64,000 bases of DNA from Salinivirga cyanobacteriivorans (lineage in GTDB: Bacteria; Bacteroidota; Bacteroidia; Bacteroidales; Salinivirgaceae). The position numbers were made by a program, and so were the translations under genes. Location of the stretch: assembly GCF_001443605.1 (NCBI RefSeq), contig NZ_CP013118.1, forward strand, positions 876,225 through 940,224. Direction: 5' to 3'. Of the stretch, positions 51,736 through 59,676 are shown piece by piece; within the stretch, counting starts at the first letter, position 1, and each line of letters begins with the position of its first letter. Under the pieces are notes generated by a model. That model worked only from the letters and a program-made list of their open reading frames with translations, searched no databases and was not told where the DNA came from.

Positions 51736-52689
51736 TTATATGCCGGCTTTTTCCTGATTAATGTGATAAATATTACCCAGGCCATTTTGAATGTCATTTG
51801 CTTTGAGCACAAGCGTATTTACCTCAGTAATTTTTCTTGGAAACGCTGGTGCGCGGGTACTTGTAAAATAGAAAACACCATGTTTCAAATCGACAAAAGG
51901 GCAAAAATCAAGGGCTTTTGTATTAATATCCGACCCCATATTCCGGGCCTTTTCCCAGGTGCCATCGCTTCTTTTTTTACTTATGTACATGTCGCCTCCA
52001 CCCAGGCCATCTTCCCGGCCATAACTACCAAAAATAATAATGTCTTCATCGGGACTTACCCAGGCATTATATTCATAGTTTTTGGAGTTGACAGCACTAT
52101 CAAGCGGCACAGGTGGCTGGTAAATGCCTTTGATCTTTTTACTTACAAAAATATCTTCTGCTCCCACACCATGACTGCGTGTTGCCGTAAAATACAAATT
52201 ACCCTTTTTACTTACAGCCGGATAAAATTCATTACCCGGGCCATTGATGATGGTATCGAGTGGGTGCGGTTCACTCCATTTATTGCCATTGCGTGTAGTC
52301 ACCCAAATATTGTAATCACCGGCAGCGGTATCTCCGGGCATTGGCCTGTCAGAAGCAAAATAGAGTTTTTTGCCATCCATTGAGAAAAAAGGTTCAATAT
52401 CCTGATAAGTGCCAGAGAAAGGCATTACTTCCCGTTTACCCCAACCCTGTGTATCTTTTTTAATGCATACCAGGAACCTGTGCTTTTGTGTATAGTCGCC
52501 CAGCGTATATATAATTTCGTCGCCTTCAGGCGAAATAGCAAAATCGCGTTCATAAAGGGGCGTAGAGATTATTCCTTGTCCAAAAAGCGACGTCTCCGAA
52601 GGTGCAGTATCAATATTTATTTTATCGCCATTTTGTAAATTGCAGCTTACCAGTAAAACCAGAGTTATATATCTAATCAAATGCATCAT
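51736..52689 (-). CDS. WD40-like beta-propeller lipoprotein (PD40/TolB type)
   Basis: About 317 residues from the ATG at 52687-52689; the following ATG at 52686 is equally possible. The start MMHLIRYITLVLLVSC gives a lipobox (LVSC). Repeated PD40 motifs are clear: DGKKLYFASDRPMPG, KKGNLYFTATRSHGVGAEDIFVSKK, DEDIIIFGSYGREDGLGGGDMYISKK and KHGVFYFTSTRAP, i.e. about five propeller blades. Similar proteins bind sugars or peptidoglycan, or act as surface lipoproteins. Single gene, bordering the IS remnants to the right. Confidence 0.82.
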   Translation of the reverse strand: MMHLIRYITLVLLVSCNLQNGDKINIDTAPSETSLFGQGIISTPLYERDFAISPEGDEIIYTLGDYTQKHRFLVCIKKDTQGWGKREVMPFSGTYQDIEPFFSMDGKKLYFASDRPMPGDTAAGDYNIWVTTRNGNKWSEPHPLDTIINGPGNEFYPAVSKKGNLYFTATRSHGVGAEDIFVSKKIKGIYQPPVPLDSAVNSKNYEYNAWVSPDEDIIIFGSYGREDGLGGGDMYISKKRSDGTWEKARNMGSDINTKALDFCPFVDLKHGVFYFTSTRAPAFPRKITEVNTLVLKANDIQNGLGNIYHINQEKAGI

Positions 52690-52729
52690 TATTGCTATTC
52701 TCTTATTTTTTAGCATTAAAAATCACTGT

Positions 52730-53090
52730 TGTCCGATAAAAAAATTAAGAGTGAGGAGACTTGAATGCCCCCCCAACTCTTTTTCGTAGTTTTGTTTTAC
52801 CACAAAAAAAACTACTATGGATAAAAGTACACATTTTTTTGGCACATCGGTTTTCGGACAGCTGATTTCCTTAATTGATTCAAAAATAATCACTACCAGT
52901 GCAAAAAAGCACAATTCAGATCACTATGTGAAGAAGTTCAAAACAAAAGATCACTTAATTAGTATGTTGTTTTGTTCTTTTGCCAAATGCACATCCTTAC
53001 GCGAAGTAAGTGGCGCAATGCTTGGTTTATCAGGTAAAACCAAACATTTTCAGTTAAATCATATTCCAAAGAAAAGTACCTTTTGGCGAT
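52730..53090 (+). pseudogene. IS4-family (DUF4372-type) transposase, N-terminal remnant
   Basis: From the ATG at 52817 the frame reads MDKSTHFFGTSVFGQ and continues to GKTKHFQLNHIPKKST, which is the DUF4372 N-terminal domain found on IS4-family transposases of Bacteroidota. After about 90 residues homology stops and a chimeric tail WRCFCDA follows; the catalytic part is absent. The upstream stretch TTGTCCGATAAAAAAAT (about 52733) resembles the end of such elements. The breakpoint at about 53090 coincides with the left edge of an IS21-type fragment. Confidence 0.7.
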
Positions 53091-53262
53091 GTTTTTGTGA
53101 TGCTTGATGCTCAATAAAATCATCCTCAGTTATTTGAAGATATTTCTTAACAGTTCTCCAATTGAGTACCAGGAAATCGGCAATTTTAGAAATGGACCAG
53201 CCATCCCGTTTCATTTTGTGTATTTGATGATACATAATCAACTTGTTAGTAAATTCATTCAT
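53091..53262 (-). pseudogene. IS21-type istA remnant (element C)
   Basis: Reads from the ATG at 53260-53262 as MNEFTNKLIMYHQIHKM, then a helix-turn-helix (GWSISKIADFLVLNWRTVKKYLQ) of the IstA N-terminus, and stops resembling IstA after KHRQK at about 53091, where it joins the IS4 remnant. Catalytic domain lost. It is oriented like the complete IS21 element and sits to its left. Its own terminal repeats appear to extend to 53400. Confidence 0.7.
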
Positions 53263-53400
53263 AATCCCAGGTTTTAATTACCTGGTAAAGTTGAGTTTTT
53301 CGCTGATTTGGTCATGACCAAATCAGCGAAAAACTATGTACCATTGTTGCCAAAAACTCTGTATTCGTATTTACGAAAAACTCTGTAGTTTTATTTACCA
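53263..53400. repeat. Terminal-repeat region of element C with a 42-bp perfect palindrome
   Basis: Three spaced copies of CGAAAAACTCTGTA-like sequence (about 53328, 53351 and 53374) end in TTTACCA at 53400, typical of IS21 multiple-repeat ends with CA terminus. The palindrome 53294-53335 has two 21-bp arms with no loop (centre GGTCATGACC), and a smaller inverted repeat CCAGGT/ACCTGG lies at 53267-53285. These are probably transposase binding sites. Confidence 0.6.
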
Positions 53401-53401
53401 G

Positions 53402-53532
53402 TTAGAGGAAGAGTTCTTTCAGGGAAGGCTCATCCATTTGCTGAAGTTCTTTCAGGGAATAATCACATGCTTTAAAATAGCGGATGTATGTATTTACCGT
53501 ATTCCGTGAAATTTTCAGTAGTTCACCTATTT
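53402..53532 (-). pseudogene. istA remnant of element B, C-terminal side of the interruption
   Basis: Reads minus strand from 53532: GELLKISRNTVNTYIRYF, ACDYSLKELQQMDEPSLKELFL, then stop TAA at 53402-53404. This is an IstA helix-turn-helix and linker and resembles the intact IstA at 54357 (KMDDPQLEATLF region). Its beginning is at 56177-56254 on the far side of the inserted IS21 element. It is truncated where element C begins at 53400. Confidence 0.8.
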
Positions 53533-53619
53533 TGGATATTTCGGTGATACTGCCCCCCCATTTCGGTCATATTGACCCCCCTTGCAGCATTAGGTCAAAG
53601 AACAGATTTTATGACAAAT

Positions 53620-54339
53620 TTACAGTTTTTTTCTCAGACTTTCTCCTTTTAATTCTAAACGATGTGATGTGTGGACTAACCGATCTAAAATAGCATCGGC
53701 AATGGTTGCTTCTCCAATAATGTCATACCAGCCTGCAACAGGCAGTTGACTGGCTATTATAGTGGCATGACGAGCATGTCGATCTTCAATTATTTCCATG
53801 AAGTCCATTTGTTGTTGAGCGACCAAATGGGTCAATCCAAAGTCGTCAAGAATGAGTAAATGTGCTTTAGAAAGCTGATCGAAAAATTTGTTAATAGTGC
53901 CTTCGGCTCTTGCCATTTTCGTCTTGATCAACAGTTTCTGCAGGTTAAAATATGCCACCTTGTAGCCTTGATTACATGCATGATGACCAAGGGCAGAAGC
54001 CAAAAAGCTTTTCCCGCAACCGGTAGCACCGGTCACTAAAACAGACTCCCCTTTTTCTATATATTCGCCAGTGGCAAGGTTCGTAATTTGACTTTTATTG
54101 AGACCACGAGCACTATCATAAGTAAGTTCTTCGATTGATGCCCTGTAACGAAATTTTGCATTTTTTCGCAACCTTTCAAAGCGGTTGTTCGTTCTGTACT
54201 GCTCTTCCCCTTGCAAAAGCATCTCAAGACCTTCGCTCAGCGAGAGGTCATGGTGTTTGCGGGTTTCCGTCATGGCCTGCCATGTCTGCTGCATGCCGTG
54301 TAGTCGCAGTTGCGTAAATTTAGATTTAATTTCTTCCAT
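53620..54339 (-). CDS. istB: IS21-family helper ATPase
   Basis: 239 residues, AAA+ ATPase of the IS21/IstB family: Walker A VTGATGCGKS (about 103), Walker B LLILDDFGL (about 160), sensor ASQLPVAGWYD (about 198) and the C-terminal HRLELKGESLRK. It selects target DNA and stimulates IstA. It lies 17 bp downstream of istA. Full length without frameshifts, so the element may be active. Confidence 0.95.
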   Translation of the reverse strand: MEEIKSKFTQLRLHGMQQTWQAMTETRKHHDLSLSEGLEMLLQGEEQYRTNNRFERLRKNAKFRYRASIEELTYDSARGLNKSQITNLATGEYIEKGESVLVTGATGCGKSFLASALGHHACNQGYKVAYFNLQKLLIKTKMARAEGTINKFFDQLSKAHLLILDDFGLTHLVAQQQMDFMEIIEDRHARHATIIASQLPVAGWYDIIGEATIADAILDRLVHTSHRLELKGESLRKKL

Positions 54340-54356
54340 AATTTTTATTTTTCGGT

Positions 54357-55907
54357 TTATTGATAATAGTTTGCACCCCGTGTGTTATCATGCTTGGGGA
54401 GCGGTTTGGATATTTCCTTTTTTATATCGTATTGATGGGGGTTCTTTTCAATGATGTTTTTGATAAACATATAAGAATATTTCTCGAACGAAATAGCCGT
54501 TTCGCAAGCATGGTGAAACAACCCGGGATCTGTTTTACGGTATAGGCTCAAAAGGCCGTCACACGTTTTATAAAGATGTTCGGGGTACCTATCTTGTTTA
54601 AAGGTAAGGTCGATTAAACGATAAAGTGTTGAACTCAGCCGCCGTGCTTTTTCAAGATAATATTCGGGGCTTCGGCTAATATAGTGTTGGTGCTGTGAGC
54701 ATAAATGATCGCTGTCGGTTGTATACCTGCCTTCTCGTAAATCTCTTGTATGGACAGCTATTTTTTCCCCTTTATCGTTATATATTTTTACCAATGACCG
54801 TGTGTAAATTATTGTGACCTTTTGCCCGATATACATGTAAGGTACACTATAGTAGTGTTTGTCTGAACCGATGTACACATGGTTATTGGGATTGACTTTT
54901 AATGTTTTGTAATATTTGATTTGAAAGTCTTCTTCCGGCAATGCTGCGAGTTTTGTTTTTTCATCTGCAAGGAACTTTTCTTCACGACAATAATTCTTTT
55001 GTTGCATCCGGGTCTGGTTGTGCAATTTAACCTGCCTCATTATAGCCTTGTTCAGCGAAGCAAGGTCGAAAAAGGTTTCATTCCGCAACGGGGCGTATAC
55101 ACGGCTGTATATCAATTTGACCTGGTTTTCGACCAATGCTTTATCTTTAGGTTTAGCTGGCCGTGTAGGTGTTACGGTCGTCTCGTAATGCCAAGCCAAG
55201 TCCTCCATGGCTTGGTTTACGGTAGGTTCATAGTTATTGGCTTTGGTGATGGCCGACTTTAAGTTGTCGGTAACGATCGTCTTTGGAGCGCCCCCAAAAA
55301 ACTTCAAACAACAAACCATTGCGTAAATAAAATCTTCCATTTTTTGACTGGGAACGGCCATGGCAAAAGCATAATCAGAATAGGGCAAACAGGCCACAAA
55401 AACCTGGCATTCGATGACCTGGCCTGTTTCTTTGTCAACATAAGAAAGTGTCTTTCCGGCAAAATCGACAAAAAGTTTTTCCCCGGCATTATGGTAAAGT
55501 TTTAAGCTTGGCCTGCGGCTTTTGTTGTGTTGGTTCAGGTGGTGGCAGAACTGTGTGTAGCTATATGTATTATTGGTGGTTTGTTGGTACTCACGCCACA
55601 GCAAACCACGCGTAACGCCTGTTTTGTCTAGTTCTGAGGTGTAATAATCCAACTTGCTTTTTAAGTGTTCATAACGTTCATCTTTGTAAGAAGGATTGCC
55701 CGAAAACAATGTAGCTTCAAGCTGTGGATCGTCCATTTTTAAGAGCTCGTCAACATCGAATTTTCCACCTTCTATTTTGTACAAATAGCTTTTAACTGTG
55801 TTTTTGCTCATAACCAGGATCCTGGCAATGGCTTTTTTTCTTTTGCCCTGTTTATACAGGCGTAGTAATTGTTTAATTTGGCTCATACGCTTAATTTTTC
55901 CTGCCAT
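54357..55907 (-). CDS. istA: IS21-family transposase
   Basis: 516 residues. N-terminal helix-turn-helix (about 10-45, KKAIARILVMSKNTVKSYL), a second DNA-binding segment, then the DDE integrase core with catalytic Asp in LFVDFAGKTL (about 150), Asp in TIVTDNLKSAI (about 215) and Glu in KALVENQVK (about 258), and a C-terminal Mu-like domain. Acts with IstB to integrate the element. Intact. Confidence 0.95.
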   Translation of the reverse strand: MAGKIKRMSQIKQLLRLYKQGKRKKAIARILVMSKNTVKSYLYKIEGGKFDVDELLKMDDPQLEATLFSGNPSYKDERYEHLKSKLDYYTSELDKTGVTRGLLWREYQQTTNNTYSYTQFCHHLNQHNKSRRPSLKLYHNAGEKLFVDFAGKTLSYVDKETGQVIECQVFVACLPYSDYAFAMAVPSQKMEDFIYAMVCCLKFFGGAPKTIVTDNLKSAITKANNYEPTVNQAMEDLAWHYETTVTPTRPAKPKDKALVENQVKLIYSRVYAPLRNETFFDLASLNKAIMRQVKLHNQTRMQQKNYCREEKFLADEKTKLAALPEEDFQIKYYKTLKVNPNNHVYIGSDKHYYSVPYMYIGQKVTIIYTRSLVKIYNDKGEKIAVHTRDLREGRYTTDSDHLCSQHQHYISRSPEYYLEKARRLSSTLYRLIDLTFKQDRYPEHLYKTCDGLLSLYRKTDPGLFHHACETAISFEKYSYMFIKNIIEKNPHQYDIKKEISKPLPKHDNTRGANYYQ

Positions 55908-56176
55908 CCCTATCTGTTTTAGTGGTTTCTAGGCCACTAAATAACTCAAGCTGCAAGAAAAAAGGGGGTCAGTTTGCTTCGAAATTTGAAATTGCCCTGT
56001 CCACAGGGGTCAGTTTGCTCCGAAATCGAAAATTTTCGGCGCGAAAAAAAACACGATAACAAAAGCAACTTATAAAATAAGGGGTCAGCATCCGCCGGAA
56101 TGTCATGTTTTTTTCATTACTAAAAACACTGAATTTCGACTCCCAGAGGCGGGGTCAGCTTAGTCCGAAATATCCA

Positions 56177-56254
56177 TATTTGGCGATTACTTTCACCATC
56201 AATGTGTAATGTAATAATTTGTTTTAAATCCATAGGATCAAGAGTATTGGCCAT
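56177..56254 (-). pseudogene. istA remnant of element B, N-terminal side of the interruption
   Basis: From the ATG at 56252-56254: MANTLDPMDLKQIITLHIDG, then ESNRQI ending at the TATTT duplication. Removing element A and one TATTT copy joins RQI to GELLKISRN in frame, restoring 68 codons of an IstA N-terminus. This is strong evidence that element A transposed into element B's istA. Element B's later part is lost. Confidence 0.85.
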
Positions 56255-56419
56255 ATCAAAACTTTTTTCTGCGATATGGCAGTTTTTCTTGATCTTTCAA
56301 AGTGGCACAAAACGAATCCGAATTAAAATTGCTTCGCCCAAAAAGTGGCACAATTTGAGCCGGAATCAGTGGCACAAACCACTCCGGAAACACTGGCACA
56401 AATCGAATCAGATTATCCA
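56255..56419. repeat. Terminal repeats of the older IS21-like element B
   Basis: Four copies of GTGGCACAAAnnnnnnCCGGAA-like sequence at about 56302, 56345, 56369 and 56393 (the last with CTGGCACAAA and CAG) end at a CCA near 56417-56419. This matches the upstream end of an IS21 element preceding its istA (start 56254). The sequence differs from element A's repeats, so B was a distinct IS. Confidence 0.7.
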
Positions 56420-56714
56420 CCTTTAGTCACTGGCCGAAAAACAAGGAGCCGCCTTCGCAAGTAGGCATTGTCGCATAGCAGCAGGCAAGCCATGGGGTGA
56501 ATTATTAAATTATGCCACGGCATAAAACGGGAAAACTATGCCCACGCAAGAAAAACAATCGAATTATCCGGATAAACAAGAGTTAATTATGACTAAAAAA
56601 AAGACGAACAAACAAAAAACGACTCAAATTTGTGTCATGCAAAAGACACCGCCAAATCGAAAACGTAAAAAAGCAAAACATTGAAATTACACACCAATTA
56701 ACCCGCTACCTTTA
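56420..56714. other. Accessory spacer without a convincing gene
   Basis: About 295 bp right of element B. It has two very short, Lys/Arg-rich open frames (56512-56586 and 56589-56684; an alternative reading of the second starts at 56538) and a few short palindromes (TTATCCGGATAA). None has a signal I trust. The region probably belongs to the accessory cassette landscape to the right. Confidence 0.5.
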
Positions 56715-56791
56715 GGTTGGTTCAACACAGGGATAATCACAATAGAGTCCCCCGGATCATACGTGTGATTGATCCCTAATTATTGCCAACC
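56715..56791. repeat. Imperfect inverted repeat after the Hint-domain gene (site C)
   Basis: GGTTGG (56715-56720) and CCAACC (56786-56791) enclose AGGGATAATCACA (56729-56741) and TGTGATTGATCCCT (56764-56777), separated by matching 8-nt internal loops and a 22-nt apical loop. One extra base on the right arm makes a bulge. No T-run, so it is not an obvious terminator. Two-box symmetry with a bulge recalls recombination sites such as attC. Confidence 0.6.
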
Positions 56792-56800
56792 GTTTTTCCT

Positions 56801-58021
56801 TTATTCTGTTAATTCTTCGACTCCAACTATCAGTCCGTTTGCTATAAAATTATCTCCTGAACTAAGTTTTGAAATCGTATAAGTTTCTTGTTCTCCTTCT
56901 ATAAAATCAATCGAAATCAATTTATCTGTTCCGTTTGCAGTTATAAATAAGTCGCCAATTTCTATTTTTTCAATGTTTTCAAATCCTTTGTATTGTTTTG
57001 ATTTATCAGGTTTTAGTGAAGCCCAATCTTTATTATCAATTTTGAACGGATGGTCTTGAGTTGCAGTTATTGTCAAACCGCTTTCAAATTGGTAAGTTAC
57101 AAGTCCATGATGTATTACTTTTTCCGTTTTCTCAATCTTCGCTGATTTTATCGTTTTACTATCGAAATCCATATAAGCAACTTTATCACCGACCTTTAAG
57201 TCCTCAATATTTTTAGTTGAGTTATCAGCTAATTGTATTTTTGTTCCTTTAGCGAAACAATGAACGTCGAGACCGTCAAAATAAATTTCCGAAATAACAA
57301 CGTCATCGTATTTTAGTCCTTTGTAAACATCAAGTATTTCAAATTTCAAAGTCCAGTCAGGCTTTGTTTTTAGTACATCCCAATCCTTTCTGTCGCTGTT
57401 CCCAATTGGCTCAACCTTAAAACCCTGAGAACCTCGAATATCTTTTAGGTTCAGAATAGCATATGGTTTATCGTCAATGTATACTTTCAGTTTTTTTACT
57501 CGTGAGTTATTCTCCCAAGCAGTTTTACTTTTTACATATCCATTTACAACGATTATTTCATTTATTCTTGGAGATGCTCCACCGAACGTATATAAAAGAT
57601 ATTCTCCAATCCCATAACCTTCAACTCCTTCAACCCAAGCATTTTTATAATTTAAATCATGTGCGTTTTTAGGTTCGTAATTATTTGCTCCTTGTGATTT
57701 CAAATAACTTGACGCAGTAACTTCCTTTGGTCCACCCCCACAATACCAACTGCAACCTCCACCGATAATATCCCAATAATCTTCCATAGTCTCGTTAACC
57801 TTGGAAAGAGCATCTTTTTCTTGTTGTGATAAATCGTCATATTTTACTCCATCTGACATTTTATCCCAAATCTTTTTGCAGGCTTCAAGGTTGTCATTGA
57901 ATTGTTTTTCTCCTGCGACACTCAAATCCAATTGTCTTGTTGATGTTGGATTCATTTCCTTAATCTGTGAAAATCCAATCTGTGATATTAAAATCAGTCC
58001 TATTATTAAAACCTGTTTCAT
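56801..58021 (-). CDS. Secreted protein with NADase-type glycan-binding domain and C-terminal Hint domain
   Basis: 406 residues with signal peptide (about 1-18). A Cys-containing segment (GGGCSWYCGGGP) precedes a discoidin-like domain resembling the NADase-type glycan-binding domain (ASSYLKSQ, NAWVEGVEGYGIGEYLLYTFG; about 102-255). From about 256 it is a Hint domain: self-cleaving-type start HCFAKGTKIQLADN with N-terminal Cys, TATQDHPF (TxxH, about 333) and end FIANGLIVGVEE, without a terminal HN pair. Bacterial Hint domains cleave or modify the protein after export. No partner recognised. Flanked by inverted repeats on both sides. Confidence 0.75.
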   Translation of the reverse strand: MKQVLIIGLILISQIGFSQIKEMNPTSTRQLDLSVAGEKQFNDNLEACKKIWDKMSDGVKYDDLSQQEKDALSKVNETMEDYWDIIGGGCSWYCGGGPKEVTASSYLKSQGANNYEPKNAHDLNYKNAWVEGVEGYGIGEYLLYTFGGASPRINEIIVVNGYVKSKTAWENNSRVKKLKVYIDDKPYAILNLKDIRGSQGFKVEPIGNSDRKDWDVLKTKPDWTLKFEILDVYKGLKYDDVVISEIYFDGLDVHCFAKGTKIQLADNSTKNIEDLKVGDKVAYMDFDSKTIKSAKIEKTEKVIHHGLVTYQFESGLTITATQDHPFKIDNKDWASLKPDKSKQYKGFENIEKIEIGDLFITANGTDKLISIDFIEGEQETYTISKLSSGDNFIANGLIVGVEELTE

Positions 58022-58061
58022 ATTTGCAATGTCGTTTCTTTAAATGGTTGGCAAACAAATA

Positions 58062-58184
58062 GCTGTATGCGCCGTGCGGGGATTTTCGAAGCCGTTTCTC
58101 AGTCCGCCCGATAAGAACCTGGCTTGAGCCGACAAATTTTGCGGTCAAACGACCGCCCGCATGGCGTATGACAGCATGTTAAGC
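58062..58184. repeat. Imperfect inverted repeat between Hint and redoxin genes (site A)
   Basis: GCTGTATGCGCCGTGCGGG (58062-58080) pairs with CCCGCATGGCGTATGACAGC (58156-58175) apart from two mismatches and one bulge; a perfect GCGGTC/GACCGC hairpin lies in the loop. GTTAAGC at 58178-58184 (GCTTAAC in gene orientation) fits the integron core site RYYYAAC. It follows the stop of the redoxin gene, where an attC would lie. Confidence 0.6.
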
Positions 58185-58194
58185 TTCGTTGTTT

Positions 58195-59301
58195 TTATCT
58201 TCCAATTCTTTTTTTAAGTTCTTTTTCTATTTCTTTGGTTGATTTGTATTTACCAATAAATTTGCCGTCTTTATCAATCAAGTAATGAAAAAACATATTC
58301 ACATTACCATATTTCTCATAAACAATTGAATTTCTACCTTTTAAATCTGATACAAAAGGCCATTTCAAATTATTTTTTTTAATTGTGTTTTTCCAGTAAA
58401 AAGGATCTGTGTCAGCGTATACGCCAAACAATTGCAATCCTTGTTCATGGTATTTCTCATGAAGCCTGGGAAAACCTTTGGGAAGTAAATCCATATGAGG
58501 GCATAGGTATGTAAAATATAGAAGCACATAGTTTTCACCAACATAATCAGAAAGAGAAACTTTATTCCCTGCCGTATCTACTAGTGTGAGGTTAATATAA
58601 GATTTTCCGGGTTGAACTTTTTCAAGATTTTCAATTCTCTTTTTTAAGTTTTTGGCCATATCAGTCCTATAGACAGATGAATCAAGGGAGGTATAAAGGG
58701 AATCCAGAATGTTGTATTGAAATAGGACTCTTGCACGGTCATAAACAAATAACCTTAAAACAGATGGGGCATCAGATAGCATATAATCCTCAATGTACTT
58801 AAATTTAGTATGAAGAGCACCGAAATATTTTTTTTGGAGATTATTGGCTTTTGTCTGGTTATCATTTTTAATCGCTTTTTGAATCGCCTTGTCTATACGC
58901 TGAATAGTATCGTTATATTGTTCTTTCTTTGCAATATATCTTTCATATTTTGTCTGGGTTTTGGAACCTTTTATTTCAGCATCTGGATATTTATCCTGGT
59001 TCGTTTTAATGGTTATTTCACTGTTTTCTATGAATAAAGGTATTGAACCAACTTGTTTTTCAATTTTTATATATCTTCTCTGAGGAATTTTAACGGAACC
59101 TTTAAATTCAAATTTCCCTTTCCTTAAAACGGTAGAATCCATTGGATTGATACCATATTGGCTTTCATATTTTTTGGTTCCCAAATAAACAATGGCAGAG
59201 TCAATACCTTTCACCTTACCTTTAATTTCAAAATTCTCTCTTTCACCACAGGACGGTAAAATCCATAAAACAATCAGTACAATAAAAATTAAACTTCTCA
59301 T
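58195..59301 (-). CDS. Thioredoxin/AhpC-like redoxin with DUF4369-type N-terminal domain
   Basis: 368 residues. Lipoprotein signal (LIFIVLIVLWILPSC, Cys about 18), a DUF4369-like beta domain (about 20-115: GKVKGIDSAIVYLG, KFEFKGSVKIPQRRYIKIE), a helical linker and a C-terminal thioredoxin-fold domain (YVLLYFTYLCPHMDLLPKGFP, about 265). The family motif CxxC is replaced by CPHM, so only one redox Cys remains, arguing against a classical disulfide reductase. Typical TlpA-like Bacteroidota lipoprotein otherwise. Probably periplasmic. Confidence 0.8.
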   Translation of the reverse strand: MRSLIFIVLIVLWILPSCGERENFEIKGKVKGIDSAIVYLGTKKYESQYGINPMDSTVLRKGKFEFKGSVKIPQRRYIKIEKQVGSIPLFIENSEITIKTNQDKYPDAEIKGSKTQTKYERYIAKKEQYNDTIQRIDKAIQKAIKNDNQTKANNLQKKYFGALHTKFKYIEDYMLSDAPSVLRLFVYDRARVLFQYNILDSLYTSLDSSVYRTDMAKNLKKRIENLEKVQPGKSYINLTLVDTAGNKVSLSDYVGENYVLLYFTYLCPHMDLLPKGFPRLHEKYHEQGLQLFGVYADTDPFYWKNTIKKNNLKWPFVSDLKGRNSIVYEKYGNVNMFFHYLIDKDGKFIGKYKSTKEIEKELKKRIGR

Positions 59302-59331
59302 AGTATATATTTTTTTTGATTAAACTAGCGA

Positions 59332-59476
59332 CTAACCTCTCACAATGAAGCCTAAGATGGGTATATGAAACGTTTGGCATTTCGAAGAGCAAACCTATCA
59401 AACCGCTACGATTTTTATTAAATGTAACAGCCTTAAAATTAGCACTTTCCGCCAAATGTTTTATATACCGTGTTAG
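59332..59476. repeat. Imperfect inverted repeat upstream of the redoxin gene (site B)
   Basis: GGTATATGAAACGTTTGGC (59360-59378) pairs with GCCAAATGTTTTATATACC (59451-59469) with two mismatches around a 72-nt loop. CTAAC (59332-59336) and GTTAG (59472-59476) frame the structure, each resembling an integron attC core. In gene orientation it lies after the PLD gene and before the redoxin. Confidence 0.6.
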
Positions 59477-59676
59477 CTGCTGGTGTTCATTCATTATCAG
59501 TTAGTTATCAATATTTTATAGTCATAAATCAGCTCAATCGAAGCACTGTCGTTTCCGAAAAAAACAGTTTTTTAGGGTCGGCAAAAAAGCTGTGGCAGAC
59601 AGACAAGCTCTTTTGTAATTTTTGGCTGTGTGTCGGCTTGTGCGAATTGCAAATGTGCTTGGCTGTGTGGGCTTAT
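59477..59676. other. Spacer between site B and the PLD gene, with one copy of a flanking direct repeat
   Basis: No gene is supported. Bases 59608-59640 form one copy of a 33-bp direct repeat whose partner lies at 63967-64000. Within the spacer, ACACAGCCAA occurs twice on the minus strand (about 59634 and 59669). Confidence 0.6.

Larger units (their letters stand above)
53533..56176. mobile_element. Complete IS21-family insertion sequence (element A)
   Basis: 2644 bp. Ends are TGGATATTTCGG (53533-53544) and CCGAAATATCCA (56165-56176), a perfect 12-bp inverted repeat with the TG...CA termini of IS21. Direct repeats TATTT lie immediately outside both ends (53528-53532 and 56177-56181). Internal copies of GGGGTCAGnnTnnnCCGAAAT occur at 55965, 56006, 56081 and 56151 on the right, and two inverted copies at the left (about 53535-53557 and 53560-53581), the multiple transposase binding sites of the family. 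Contains intact istA and istB. Confidence 0.93.

Noticed and set aside
52723-52914. 63-residue minus-strand frame in the IS4 remnant
   Set aside because: Antisense to the DUF4372-type coding sequence.
53059-53107. Chimeric ends of the IS4 and IS21 fragments as one fused gene
   Set aside because: The two frames are on opposite strands and meet only at a deletion junction.
56512-56684. Short Lys/Arg-rich peptide frames
   Set aside because: A+T-rich low-complexity spacer gives such frames easily; no Shine-Dalgarno, no conservation evidence. Kept only as a note.
59243-59494. 83-residue minus-strand frame over the region upstream of the redoxin gene
   Set aside because: Overlaps the redoxin start and coincides with the inverted repeat of site B; composition looks non-coding.
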